This document shows, one piece after another, positions 1 through 8,291 of a stretch of DNA of 64,000 nucleotides. The notes beneath the pieces are model-generated. The model was not told the DNA's origin and searched no databases. It saw only the letters and a program-made list of their open reading frames with translations. The translations under genes and the position numbers were made by a program. This DNA is from Limosilactobacillus mucosae DSM 13345. GTDB lineage: Bacteria; Bacillota; Bacilli; Lactobacillales; Lactobacillaceae. The DNA lies in the NCBI RefSeq assembly GCF_001436025.1, contig NZ_AZEQ01000003.1, positions 90,521 through 154,520 on the forward strand, in the 5' to 3' direction. Numbering within the stretch: position 1 is the first letter of the stretch; every line of letters starts with the position of its first letter.

Positions 1-339
1 GCAGTTGCTCAAGCCGCTAAGGATCTTGACATCAAGGTTATCGTAGCCGCTACTTCTTCAGGCTACACGGCCCGCATGATTTCCAAGTACCGTCCAAACG
101 CCGACATTCTGGCTTTGACGTTTGATGAACGGACTGAACGCGGTCTGATGGTTAACTGGGGTGTTCAACCATACGTTGTTGACAAGCCAGCTGACACTGA
201 TGAAATGTTTGCTCTGGCTGCTAAGAAGGCAGTTGAACTTGGTTTTGCCAAGTCGGGCGACAAGATCATCGTGGTTGCCGGTGTTCCTATGGGCACGCCA
301 GGTGCAACCAACCTGATGCGGGTTGAAACGATCAAGTAG
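1..339 (+). CDS. pyk: Pyruvate kinase, C-terminal part (5' end outside the window)
   Basis: The frame is open from base 1 to the TAG at 337-339, so this is the last 112 codons of a gene that begins before the window. The residues match the C-terminal allosteric domain of pyruvate kinase: the S-G-Y-T-A-R-M-I-S-K-Y-R-P stretch, a conserved NWGV motif and the terminal GVPMGTPGATN loop. The enzyme makes pyruvate and ATP from PEP and ADP in glycolysis. It stops right after the C domain, so the extra PEP-utilizer-like domain found on Bacillus-type enzymes is absent. The codon bias is strong, as expected for a glycolytic gene. A terminator follows directly. Confidence 0.95.
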   Translation, partial: AVAQAAKDLDIKVIVAATSSGYTARMISKYRPNADILALTFDERTERGLMVNWGVQPYVVDKPADTDEMFALAAKKAVELGFAKSGDKIIVVAGVPMGTPGATNLMRVETIK

Positions 340-357
340 TCTTGATTATTTCATCCA

Positions 358-392
358 CAAAAACCGTCTGTCATTAGACAGGCGGTTTTTTT
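358..392 (+). terminator. Rho-independent terminator of pyk
   Basis: The arms AAAACCGtCTG and CAGgCGGTTTT enclose an 8-nt loop and are followed by a T run. Confidence 0.9.
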
Positions 393-469
393 ACTCCTTT
401 GCTTTTATTTTGTTCTAATATTATGTAAAATAAGCTAGATACCCAACTGAGAAAATTAAGGATGATAAA

Positions 470-1357
470 ATGATAAATTCAGTACTTGGCAAAGTCGTCG
501 ATGCCGTAATGATTGACGAAAACGACCATGATTATTTCGTACAGCCTGCGCGTAACGGTCAAACCTATCGCCTGCCAAAGGATGAAAGTCCCCAGGCCCT
601 GCATATTGGTGGTTCCGTTCGTGGCTTTGTCTATGAAAATGAAAATCACCAGCTGCAGATGACCTGCCAGCATATTCCAACGATTCAAGTCGACCATTAT
701 GATTTTGGGACGGTTGTCGGTGTTCGCCGCGACTTAGGCGTTTTTGTCGATATTGGTCTGCCCAATAAAGATATCGTCGTGTCACTGGATGATCTGCCAA
801 GTCTCAAGCATCTATGGCCGCAAAAAGGCGACCGCTTGATGATGGCGCTTAAGGTTGACGAAAAAAATCGAATCTGGGGCCAGCTGGCAGATGAAGGCGT
901 TTTCGAAGCCATTGCCAACCGTCCGGATCCTCGGATGAAAAACAAGGACGTTAAGGCAACTGTCTACCGCTTGAAGATGGCGGGGACGTTTGCTATTACC
1001 GATGACTATTGCCTGGGCTTTATTCACCCAAGCGAGCGGGATCAAGAACCGCGGCTGGGTCAGCAGGTCTCGGCACGAGTAATCGGTCTATCCAGTCATG
1101 GCAGTCTTAACCTTTCGCTAAAGCCGCGTGCCTACCAGGCAATTGGCGAAGATGCCCAGATGCTTTTGGAAATGCTGCGCCGGACGCCAGACCACACGCT
1201 GCCATTTACCGACAAGAGCGATCCCGAGAAAATTCGTCAAGAGTTTGGCATCAGCAAGGGCCAGTTCAAGCGTGCGGTCGGCCGTCTTTTGAAAGTTCGG
1301 CTGGTCAGCATGGTCAATGGCAAGCTGATATTAATCAAGGATCCAGATGATGAATAA
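470..1357 (+). CDS. cvfB: CvfB/YitL-like S1-domain RNA-binding protein
   Basis: This 295-aa protein contains S1-type OB folds. The clearest lies around residues 75-130, with the pattern Y-D-F-G-T-V-V-G...G-V-F-V-D-I-G-L. Further S1-like segments follow near 150-215, and a winged-helix-like C-terminal end near 245-290 contains E-F-G-I-S-K-G-Q-F-K-R-A-V-G. This is the architecture of the CvfB (conserved virulence factor B)/YitL family, RNA-binding proteins linked to post-transcriptional control in Gram-positive bacteria. The start at 470 has an AAGGA-type site 7-9 nt upstream. Its stop shares one base with the next start (TAATG), so it is co-transcribed with xerD and opens the xerD-ribT-scpAB-rluB operon. 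The family is clear; the role in this organism is not known. Confidence 0.85.
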   Translation: MINSVLGKVVDAVMIDENDHDYFVQPARNGQTYRLPKDESPQALHIGGSVRGFVYENENHQLQMTCQHIPTIQVDHYDFGTVVGVRRDLGVFVDIGLPNKDIVVSLDDLPSLKHLWPQKGDRLMMALKVDEKNRIWGQLADEGVFEAIANRPDPRMKNKDVKATVYRLKMAGTFAITDDYCLGFIHPSERDQEPRLGQQVSARVIGLSSHGSLNLSLKPRAYQAIGEDAQMLLEMLRRTPDHTLPFTDKSDPEKIRQEFGISKGQFKRAVGRLLKVRLVSMVNGKLILIKDPDDE

Positions 1358-2268
1358 TGAATAAAGCACCGCTGCAGCAAGCCGCTGCTGATTATATTGA
1401 ACAGCTGCACACTGAACGACGGCTGGCCCGAAACACCATTGCCAGCTATCAGCGCGATCTTCAGGATGCCATCCGCTATCTGCAAGATGAGCATACAGAT
1501 TGGCAGGAAGTTGATCAAACCGCGATTCTGGCTTTTTTGGATCAATTAAAAAAACAGGGCGTGGCTCAAGAAACCATCAATCGTCATATCGTTAGTCTGC
1601 GTCAGCTTTATAAGTTTCTGCGCCAGACGGGTCAAGTCGATAGTAATCCGTTGGCACAGCTGACGACTGCGGCAGCTCCGGCTAAGCCGACGCCGGTTTT
1701 ATCTGCTGCTCAGGCTGCCAGTCTTTTAAGCATCCCTAATGTCAAAAATCGGACTGGACTGCGTGATCGGGCAATCTTTGAGCTATTGTACGCGACGGGA
1801 ATGCGCGTCAATGAGCTGCTAAGTTTAAAAATGGCTGACGTTGATCTTAATGCTCAGTTGGTCATGCCGCATGATCGCGCTGGGCGCAGGCGAGTCGTGC
1901 CAATCAGTGATACATGCAGCAATTGGCTGAAGCGTTATGTAAGCGAGGCGCGGCTGGAATTGATGCGAGATGATACCGATGTCTTCTTTTTGAATAATCG
2001 TGGCCGAGCATTGACGCGGCAGGCAATCTGGCAAAAGCTGCGGTCAGCTGGCAGTCAGGCGGGAATTGATTTAGACGTGACGCCAGATGTCTTACGGGCT
2101 ACGTTTGCCCATGAGATGCTGGCTAATGGTGCCGATCTAAGAGCCGTACGAGTGATGCTTGGTCATCAGTCGCTAAGTACGACGGAACGCTATGCACCAA
2201 CTGCCGACGTTCATTTGGCTGCCCAGTACCGTCAGTATCATCCGCGATCAGCTGACAAGGAGGGATAG
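1357..2268 (+). CDS. xerD: XerD-like tyrosine recombinase with two substituted catalytic residues
   Basis: The 303-aa protein has an N-terminal SAM-like core-binding domain (about 5-90) and a C-terminal catalytic domain. Aligned with E. coli XerD, the first Arg (R150, in TGMRVNELL), Arg247, His270 (in LGHQSLSTT) and the nucleophile Tyr279 are present. The loop Lys equals R174, and the His of the HxxR motif is D244 (in TPDVLRATF). The gene sits directly upstream of ribT-scpA, the usual place of xerD in lactobacilli. In streptococci a catalytically defective XerD-like gene occupies the equivalent place next to scpA. It may resolve chromosome dimers poorly or not at all and may instead have a structural role with condensin; that is inference. 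Confidence 0.85.
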   Translation: MNKAPLQQAAADYIEQLHTERRLARNTIASYQRDLQDAIRYLQDEHTDWQEVDQTAILAFLDQLKKQGVAQETINRHIVSLRQLYKFLRQTGQVDSNPLAQLTTAAAPAKPTPVLSAAQAASLLSIPNVKNRTGLRDRAIFELLYATGMRVNELLSLKMADVDLNAQLVMPHDRAGRRRVVPISDTCSNWLKRYVSEARLELMRDDTDVFFLNNRGRALTRQAIWQKLRSAGSQAGIDLDVTPDVLRATFAHEMLANGADLRAVRVMLGHQSLSTTERYAPTADVHLAAQYRQYHPRSADKEG

Positions 2269-2271
2269 ATG

Positions 2272-2634
2272 ATGCTGGTACCGTATCGTAAAGACTATCG
2301 CAAAATCATTCTGGGTATTTTGTCATTTATTCCAGGACTGCATGACTATGACCGCGTGGCTGAAGAAGTCGACTGGTCGTTAGGCGTCGGCAATCCGATC
2401 TATTTGTGGCAAAATGATGAGAATGGCGATTTTAGCGGCGCGGCAATTGTTGAATTGGGGCCAGAGTATGTCTTGATTCGGCGGATTTCTTTTCTGCCCA
2501 GTGAGCGTTCTGGCAAAAACGTCTATGCTTTTTTAACGGCCCTGCATCAGAAATATGCCAATCGTCGTTTGATGGGAACCATGGCAACGCAGCCTTTGAT
2601 TACGAACTGGGAGAAGATGCATGAAAAACAATGA
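2272..2634 (+). CDS. ribT: RibT-like GNAT-fold protein
   Basis: This small protein of about 120 aa resembles RibT, the acetyltransferase-like product of the Bacillus riboflavin operon, which lactobacilli keep next to xerD-scpA although they lack riboflavin synthesis genes there. Two ATGs abut (2269 and 2272). The ribosome site AAGGAGGG at 2257-2264 leaves 4 nt to the first and 7 nt to the second, so 2272 is preferred. The core strand pattern (G-A-A-I-V-E-L...Y-V-L-I-R-R-I-S-F-L-P) fits a shortened GNAT fold. The substrate is unknown. It overlaps scpA by 14 nt. Confidence 0.75.
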   Translation: MLVPYRKDYRKIILGILSFIPGLHDYDRVAEEVDWSLGVGNPIYLWQNDENGDFSGAAIVELGPEYVLIRRISFLPSERSGKNVYAFLTALHQKYANRRLMGTMATQPLITNWEKMHEKQ

Positions 2635-3391
2635 AAATCAGCTGCTGCAGCATCCTTATCAGCCCAACATCAAACTGGCTGACTTTGAAGGCCCGCTGGA
2701 TCTGCTGCTGCACTTGATTCGGCAGTCAGAGATGGATATTTATGATATTCCGATTGCTGAGATCACAGGCCAATACATGCAGTATCTGCGGCAGATGCAG
2801 CGCCATCAGCTAGAAGTTGCAGGGGAATATTTCGTTATGGCGGCAACTTTGATGGCCATCAAGAGTCAGATGCTTTTGCCCAAACCACCAGTGTCAGAAG
2901 ATGAGGAATCGATTGAAGAAGATCCGCGTGAGGAACTGGTTGAGCAGCTGTTGGAATATCAGCGCTATAAGCAGGCGGCAGAAAAGCTTAAGGATAAAGA
3001 GGCCTTTCGTCAAAAAGAGTTTACGCGCACGGCAATGGCGGTCCCGTCAGAATTCATCCATCCGCAGACAGCGCCAGGAACGACGATTGAACAGCTTAAG
3101 GAAGCCTTTGAGCAGGTTCTAAAAAAACATCAGTCGCTTGAACCAGAAACGGCTACCGTTGCACCGGAAAAAACCACCGTTGAGCAACGAATTCGCTTTG
3201 TCATGCAGCGTGTCAGCCAGGGGGCAGTTGCTTTTGAAGAGCTGTTTGCCGACTTAAAGACGCGTGATAATCTGGTAACGACTTTTCTGGCAGTCTTGGA
3301 ACTGGCCAAGCATCGTCGCATCGTCTTGCATCAGGCAGCGCGTTTTGCTCCATTGATTCTGACGCCAGGAAAACTAAGTGAGGAAGATTAA
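2621..3391 (+). CDS. scpA: Segregation and condensation protein A (kleisin)
   Basis: This 256-aa kleisin bridges the two SMC heads in the SMC-ScpAB condensin that organises and separates the chromosome. The N-terminal signature F-E-G-P-L-D-L-L-L-H-L-I (about 23-34), the Y-D-I-P-I-A-E-I-T-Q-Y segment and the acidic linker near residue 90 are typical. The C-terminal winged helix ends the protein. The start lies inside the end of ribT and the stop is 2 nt before scpB, so translation is coupled. Confidence 0.96.
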   Translation: MKNNENQLLQHPYQPNIKLADFEGPLDLLLHLIRQSEMDIYDIPIAEITGQYMQYLRQMQRHQLEVAGEYFVMAATLMAIKSQMLLPKPPVSEDEESIEEDPREELVEQLLEYQRYKQAAEKLKDKEAFRQKEFTRTAMAVPSEFIHPQTAPGTTIEQLKEAFEQVLKKHQSLEPETATVAPEKTTVEQRIRFVMQRVSQGAVAFEELFADLKTRDNLVTTFLAVLELAKHRRIVLHQAARFAPLILTPGKLSEED

Positions 3392-3393
3392 GC

Positions 3394-4014
3394 TTGAATC
3401 CATTAGCTGAAATTGAAGGGCTGCTGTTTATCAGCGGCGATGAAGGAATCTCACTGGGCGATCTGGCCAAGGTAACGGGATATCTAAAACCCGCGATTTT
3501 GGAAATGATCGCTCAGCTTAAAGAAAAATATCAACAAGACGAAAACTGTGCCTTGACGCTTTTGGACAGCGACTCGGTTTATCGTTTGGCAACCAAGGCC
3601 CAGCTTGCAGACGTCATGCAGCATTATTTTGAGGAACCGCTGACGACGCCATTGACGCAGACGCTGTTAGAGGTCCTGGCCATTGTTGCCTATAAGCAGC
3701 CATTGACACGGCTTGAGATTGACGAGATCCGTGGCGTGCAGAGCTCTGGTTCGCTGCAGAAACTTACGGCTCGCGGCTTGGTTGAGACGCATGGTCGGCT
3801 GGCAGTTCCGGGACGACCGTTTTTATACGTTACGACGCCGGCCTTTTTGGACTACTTTGGGCTGACGACTTTAGACGAGCTGCCAGAACTTGATAAGAAT
3901 CTACAGCCAGAAGATCTGGATGGCGATATCTTTTTAAGAGCTCTGCAGTCACGACAAATGAGAAAGGAATCGTTAGAAAATGAAGATGGAAAGACTCCAA
4001 AAAGCAATGGCTGA
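3394..4014 (+). CDS. scpB: Segregation and condensation protein B
   Basis: This 206-aa ScpB has two winged-helix domains; the second contains the family motif A-I-V-A-Y-K-Q-P-L-T-R-x-E-I-D-E-I-R-G. It forms a dimer that binds the ScpA linker in the SMC complex. The start is TTG at 3394 with GAGGAAG 6 nt upstream, and no better ATG is present. The C-terminal tail is Lys- and Glu-rich, and the gene overlaps rluB by 35 nt. Confidence 0.96.
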   Translation: MNPLAEIEGLLFISGDEGISLGDLAKVTGYLKPAILEMIAQLKEKYQQDENCALTLLDSDSVYRLATKAQLADVMQHYFEEPLTTPLTQTLLEVLAIVAYKQPLTRLEIDEIRGVQSSGSLQKLTARGLVETHGRLAVPGRPFLYVTTPAFLDYFGLTTLDELPELDKNLQPEDLDGDIFLRALQSRQMRKESLENEDGKTPKSNG

Positions 4015-4702
4015 AGCTGGGGTAGCCAGTCGGCGGGCTTCGGAAAAACTGATCGTCGAAGGTCACGTCAAGGTCAACGGCAAGCTGGTCACCGAACTGG
4101 GCACCAAGGTCAGCTCCAGTGATCAGGTAACGGTTGATGGGGTACCGTTGGAGCGCGAGCAGCCGGAATATTATCTGCTTAACAAGCCCCGCGGCGTAAT
4201 CACGTCGGCCCATGATGAGCACGGCCGCAAGACGGTGGTCGATATCTTAAAAGAAGGCGGCGTAACCGCACGCATCTATCCGGTTGGCCGCTTGGACTAT
4301 GATACGACCGGCGTTTTGCTTTTAACCAATGATGGTGCCTTGGCAAATAAGCTGATGCATCCCAGCTTCGAGATTGAGAAAACGTACGTTGCCAAGGTCA
4401 AGGGCTTGATTTCCAACCACGATCTGGAACAGCTGCGTCATGGCGTTGTGATTGACGGTAAAAAGACCAAGGAAGCCAAACCTAAGCTTTTGAGCGTTGA
4501 CAAGCAGCATCGCGTCTCGATCGTGCGCCTGACGATTCATGAAGGTCGTTATCATCAAGTCAAAAAGATGTTCAAGGCAGTTGGTCATCCAGTTGAAAAA
4601 CTTACGCGAGAAAGCGATGGCATTCTAAATCTTAAGGGGCTGCCTGGTGGTCAGTGGCGTGAGCTGAAGATGGATGAGATCAATGCCTTAAAAAAACTGT
4701 AA
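3980..4702 (+). CDS. rluB: RluB/RsuA-family rRNA pseudouridine synthase
   Basis: The 240-aa enzyme has an N-terminal S4 RNA-binding domain (about 3-60: RLQKAMAEAGVASRRASE) and a catalytic RsuA-type domain with the motif V-G-R-L-D-Y-D-T-T-G, where D106 is the catalytic Asp. It converts a uridine of 23S rRNA to pseudouridine; the exact position follows the RluB subfamily by homology. AGAAAGGA lies about 12 nt before the ATG at 3980. It is the last gene of the cvfB-xerD-ribT-scpAB run. Confidence 0.93.
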   Translation: MKMERLQKAMAEAGVASRRASEKLIVEGHVKVNGKLVTELGTKVSSSDQVTVDGVPLEREQPEYYLLNKPRGVITSAHDEHGRKTVVDILKEGGVTARIYPVGRLDYDTTGVLLLTNDGALANKLMHPSFEIEKTYVAKVKGLISNHDLEQLRHGVVIDGKKTKEAKPKLLSVDKQHRVSIVRLTIHEGRYHQVKKMFKAVGHPVEKLTRESDGILNLKGLPGGQWRELKMDEINALKKL

Positions 4703-4710
4703 ACTTTTGA

Positions 4711-4739
4711 TTGAAGACGCGGAATGATTATGCTATAGT
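4711..4739 (+). promoter_or_regulatory. Promoter of the FMN riboswitch-ribU unit
   Basis: TTGAAG (4711-4716), a 17-nt spacer and TATAGT (4734-4739), preceded by an extended TGC. Confidence 0.7.
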
Positions 4740-4773
4740 TTAGACGATCATGAAATTAATTTAATCATAGGTT

Positions 4774-4898
4774 TATCTTCAAGGCAGGGTGCAATTCCCG
4801 ACCGGCGGTAAAAGCCCGCAACCCGATGACGTCCTTCGTTATCGGTGGAACCTGGCGCAATTCCAGGTGCCGACAGTACAGTCTGGTATATAGAAGAT
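4774..4898 (+). promoter_or_regulatory. FMN riboswitch (RFN element) aptamer
   Basis: The conserved RFN blocks occur in order: TATCTTC..GGCAGGGTG, AATTCCCGACCGGCGGT, AGCCCGC, GGTGGAACC, CCAGGTGCCGACAGT, AGTCTGG and the closing AGAAGAT. FMN binding should favour the terminator at 4924-4959 and so repress ribU. It is placed as expected ahead of the riboflavin transporter gene. Confidence 0.97.
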
Positions 4899-4923
4899 TT
4901 TCGCTCAAACGAAAGCAATGTTT

Positions 4924-4959
4924 GCCGCAGATGAACCGTTTTCATCTGCGGCTTTTTTT
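4924..4959 (+). terminator. Expression-platform terminator of the FMN riboswitch
   Basis: A perfect 12-bp stem (GCCGCAGATGAA / TTCATCTGCGGC) with a 5-nt loop is followed by seven T residues, about 50 nt before ribU. Confidence 0.95.
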
Positions 4960-5010
4960 GTTGGGCGATCAGCCCCGGAGATGACCTTCATTTATTAGGA
5001 GGTTTTAATC

Positions 5011-5586
5011 ATGACAGTTTCTAGCATTCGTATTCAGCGCCTGGCTGGGATTGCTTGCTTGAGTGCATTGGCATTTGTTTTGATGATGCTGGAGTTTCCA
5101 ATTATTCCAGTTGCCGCATACCTAAAGCTGGACTTTTCTGACGTGCCGGTATTATTGGGAACGCTGATCTATGGACCGGTCAGCGGCATCATTATTGCAG
5201 CCGTTAAGTGCCTGATCCATGCCTTGGTCTATGGCTTTTCAATTGGCGAGCTTTTGGGCGTGGGCAGCGACTTTATTTCATCTTTGGCGCTGCTGCTGCC
5301 ATTTGCATGGGCGGCCAAGAGAACGTCGCTTAAGCCGGCACAGCGCTATTTATTGGGAACCGGCGCGGGAATGCTGACTTTGACGGTGATCATGTCGCTT
5401 TTGAACTTGTGGGTCTTGACGCCGCTTTACATGAAAATCTGGGGCTGGAAGCCAACGATGCCGATTGCTTCCTTGGTGGCAATCGGGGTCGTCCCATTCA
5501 ATATTATCAAGGGTCTGTTAGTTGGCGGGGTCTCCTCGCTGTTGGCAATGCGGCTTGCCAATTGGCTGGCTAAGCATCAAATGTAA
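5011..5586 (+). CDS. ribU: Riboflavin ECF transporter substrate-binding subunit
   Basis: The 191-aa protein has about six hydrophobic membrane segments and the RibU features L-K-L-D-F-S-D-V-P-V-L-L-G-T (about 38-51) and Y-G-P-V-S-G-I-I-I-A-A-V-K. RibU binds riboflavin and works with a shared EcfA-EcfA'-EcfT module encoded elsewhere. The start is well set by TAGGAGG before the ATG at 5011. The FMN riboswitch directly upstream confirms the assignment. Confidence 0.96.
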   Translation: MTVSSIRIQRLAGIACLSALAFVLMMLEFPIIPVAAYLKLDFSDVPVLLGTLIYGPVSGIIIAAVKCLIHALVYGFSIGELLGVGSDFISSLALLLPFAWAAKRTSLKPAQRYLLGTGAGMLTLTVIMSLLNLWVLTPLYMKIWGWKPTMPIASLVAIGVVPFNIIKGLLVGGVSSLLAMRLANWLAKHQM

Positions 5587-5725
5587 GATTGATCAATAAA
5601 ACGACTGTTAATGATGATCCGCGAACTGATTGCAATTGGCTTGCGTGGATCGATCAGCTGCAGTCGTTTTTTATTTTGGTGAAATTTCGTATAATTTGCA
5701 TATAGTATTTCAAGGGGGTGAAAAA

Positions 5726-6787
5726 TTGAAGAGCTATTTTATTGAGATGTTGACCGATCAGCCCAGGAGAACGGCGGTTTTGCGCAATACCGTCAAAAAC
5801 AAGCGAACCGTTGCAACTTTGTTTTGGGCTCGCGAATATGGCGTCTTAAAGTGGCTGGGGTGCAATCCAAGACTTACGGTCAACGAATTTGAGCAATGGC
5901 TCGTTCAAATGCGACAGGCTGGCCTGATCAAAATGAATGATCAGACGGCATGGCTTACTCCCAGCGGCATTGCTGAAAAAGAAAAATTTCTAAAAACGCA
6001 TTATCAGCCGCGGTTTGGAAACTGGTCTTGGCTGGCGCGACCTGATCAGCTGGCGCCACGCGTCTTGCTGGCAACACAGGCGGTCAGTCAGTATGCCCAC
6101 CGACAAAAGCATTACGTTCCCTTGAATCTGGCCCCGGCTGAGCTATATTTTGTCCGTCAGTGGTTTTATGGAAATCGAAATCGGATCGTTGACGACTGGT
6201 CAGCAGAATTGCAGCAGGCAGCCGCTGCGCTAGCTAAAATGGATGAAAGACTGGCTAAGCTGCTGGTGTTTTCTTTGCCTGGCTATCAAACGACCGGCTG
6301 GACGATTGATCAGGCGGCACAGGCTTTAAAAATCTCGGTCGATGAAGTCATGATCATGGAGCGGGATGTATGGCTGGGAATCGGCTATCTGGCAGCCAGT
6401 CAGCCAGCAGGCTTGTTAAGGAGTCTGCTGTATGATCATCTGCATGATACGCCGCTTAATCACAGTGCCACGATTACTCTAAGAATGTTTGAACAGGGAC
6501 TTTCGCTTAAACAGATCAGTCAAAGAAGGCGTTTGAAGCTGGGGACCATTCGCGAACATATTCTGGAAGCAGCAATCTTTATGCCAGAAGCGCTGCCGCT
6601 TGACCGCCTGCTGACTCCAGCACAAATCGACCGGCTGGCGGCGCAGTATCATGGCAAACCAGCTACCTGGGAATTTCTGCCGCCGATCGTTGAGCCGCAA
6701 TCACCAGCCGACAAATTGCAAAACGAACAGAGCTTCTTTGAGTACCGGCTCTTTCAGATTATTAAGGGAGGTGAGCATAATGGATGA
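5726..6787 (+). CDS. YpbB-like helix-turn-helix protein, partner gene of recQ
   Basis: The reading frame is open further upstream, but the site AAGGGGGTG at 5712-5720 points to TTG at 5726, giving 353 aa, close to Bacillus YpbB. A C-terminal helix-turn-helix segment (about 290-345: L-S-L-K-Q-I-S-Q-R-R-R-L-K-L-G-T-I-R-E-H-I) matches the HTH_40 type often fused or adjacent to RecQ helicases. It overlaps recQ by 8 nt, so the two are translationally coupled. The molecular role is not established; a DNA-binding helper for the helicase is the usual inference. Confidence 0.8.
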   Translation: MKSYFIEMLTDQPRRTAVLRNTVKNKRTVATLFWAREYGVLKWLGCNPRLTVNEFEQWLVQMRQAGLIKMNDQTAWLTPSGIAEKEKFLKTHYQPRFGNWSWLARPDQLAPRVLLATQAVSQYAHRQKHYVPLNLAPAELYFVRQWFYGNRNRIVDDWSAELQQAAAALAKMDERLAKLLVFSLPGYQTTGWTIDQAAQALKISVDEVMIMERDVWLGIGYLAASQPAGLLRSLLYDHLHDTPLNHSATITLRMFEQGLSLKQISQRRRLKLGTIREHILEAAIFMPEALPLDRLLTPAQIDRLAAQYHGKPATWEFLPPIVEPQSPADKLQNEQSFFEYRLFQIIKGGEHNG

Positions 6788-8228
6788 GCAGCGGCTGTAT
6801 CAAACGCTGAAGCAGCAGTTTGGCTTTGATGAATTTCGGCCAGGTCAAAAGGAAACGATTCAAGCCGTCTTGAATCAAAATGACGTCTTGGCGGTTCTGC
6901 CAACGGGGGCCGGCAAGACGCTGCTGTATCAGCTGCCAGCCTATCTGATGCCGGGCAGCGTCTTGATCGTTTCGCCACTGATCTCTTTAATGCAGGATCA
7001 AGTCGACCGCCTGCGTCAGCATGGTGAGCGCCAAGTCGTAATGCTGAACGCTACTTTAACGGGTCGCTCGCGTCAGCAGGTCTTAAACCGGCTGGCGGCC
7101 TATCGCTTTATCTTCGCCTCGCCGGAAATCCTGGCTCAGCCTTCAATCAAGCATGCATTAAGAAAGTGTCGGATCAGTCTGTTGGTAATTGATGAAGCAC
7201 ATTGCATCTCGCAGTGGGGTCCTGATTTTCGCCCCGAGTATCTGCTGCTAAAAGAAGTCAAAAACGATTTGAGGCGGCCGCCGATCCTGTTGTTGACGGC
7301 CACTGCCACGCCACGGGTTCAAAATGATATTCTCCAAAAAATGGGGCTTGATGAAAAAAACGTCAAGCGGGTGATTCGCTCAGTCAATCGTCCCAATATC
7401 TTTTTGGCAGTCGATCAGGTTGAAAATGATCAGCAAAAGCGGCAGCGGCTAGCTAAATGGCTGCATGAGCTGGGTGGCGGCGGGATTATATATTTTTCCA
7501 GCCGCAAGCTGGCCAATGAGCTGGCAGACTGGCTGGGTGAAATGACTGGACTTGAGATCGCAGCATATCACGCTGGGATTTCGGCAATTGATCGCTTTCG
7601 CATTCAGCAGCAGTTCATGCAGGGACAATTGCAGGTCGTTTGTGCTACCAGTGCTTTTGGCATGGGCATTAATAAAGACGATATTCGCTATGTGATTCAC
7701 TATCATCTGCCTGGCAGTCTGGAAAGCTACGTACAAGAGATCGGGCGGACAGGTCGCAATCAAAAACCAGCCCTCGCGCTGTTGATGTATTCACCAGGTG
7801 ATGAACAGATTCAAAGACAGCTCAGTCAGATTGAACTGCCAAGTCAAGCAGTCGTGGAAAAAGTCCAGCAAAAAAAGCTGCCGGGAAATGCGCTGGGGCC
7901 GCAAGCCGAATTGATTGAGTTCTATCTTAGCCATGGCTGGAACTATGCACGATTAACCGCGATGCTCAAAAAAAGAGGCCGCCTGGTCAATCAGCAGCTG
8001 GCAGCCATGCTGAGCTACGTTAGTGAAAAAAAGTGCCGTCGTGCCAATATCATGCGCTATTTTGGCGAATTGCCGGTTGATTGTCCCAACTGCTGCGACT
8101 GTCACCAAAACGACTGGCGATTGAGTGATCTTAAGCTGCCGGACGCGGTGGATCCGGTCGTCAACGATCAGCTGGATTGGCAAAAGCGGCTGCAGTTTCT
8201 GTTTGCCAAGGAATCGAAAACTGGCTAG
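6780..8228 (+). CDS. recQ: RecQ-family ATP-dependent DNA helicase (short, RecS-like)
   Basis: The 482-aa SF2 helicase starts at ATG 6780 behind GGGAGGTGAG. Motif 0/I covers F-G-F-D-E-F-R-P-G-Q and P-T-G-A-G-K-T (41-47), the DEAH box is at 138-141, T-A-T-A-T is motif III, and Y-V-Q-E-I-G-R-T-G-R is motif VI. Cysteines near the C-terminus (C-P-N-C-C-D-C) fit the RecQ zinc site. No HRDC domain follows, as in Bacillus RecS. It unwinds forks and recombination intermediates. It has no clear terminator of its own. Confidence 0.94.
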   Translation: MDEQRLYQTLKQQFGFDEFRPGQKETIQAVLNQNDVLAVLPTGAGKTLLYQLPAYLMPGSVLIVSPLISLMQDQVDRLRQHGERQVVMLNATLTGRSRQQVLNRLAAYRFIFASPEILAQPSIKHALRKCRISLLVIDEAHCISQWGPDFRPEYLLLKEVKNDLRRPPILLLTATATPRVQNDILQKMGLDEKNVKRVIRSVNRPNIFLAVDQVENDQQKRQRLAKWLHELGGGGIIYFSSRKLANELADWLGEMTGLEIAAYHAGISAIDRFRIQQQFMQGQLQVVCATSAFGMGINKDDIRYVIHYHLPGSLESYVQEIGRTGRNQKPALALLMYSPGDEQIQRQLSQIELPSQAVVEKVQQKKLPGNALGPQAELIEFYLSHGWNYARLTAMLKKRGRLVNQQLAAMLSYVSEKKCRRANIMRYFGELPVDCPNCCDCHQNDWRLSDLKLPDAVDPVVNDQLDWQKRLQFLFAKESKTG

Positions 8229-8255
8229 ACAGGCATGGCTTTTTTGCGCTACAAT
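8226..8255 (+). promoter_or_regulatory. Promoter of the LysM-protein gene
   Basis: TAGACA (8226-8231), an 18-nt spacer and TACAAT (8250-8255); each hexamer matches the sigma-A consensus at 5 of 6 positions. Confidence 0.65.
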
Positions 8256-8291
8256 CGACTCAATCACTGAAATATAAAGGAGCGTTCGTTA

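Noticed and set aside
1357..2268. Tyrosine recombinase genes (also 14424-15251) as signs of an integrated element
   Set aside because: Both sit in conserved housekeeping neighbourhoods without att-like repeats, phage genes or composition change.
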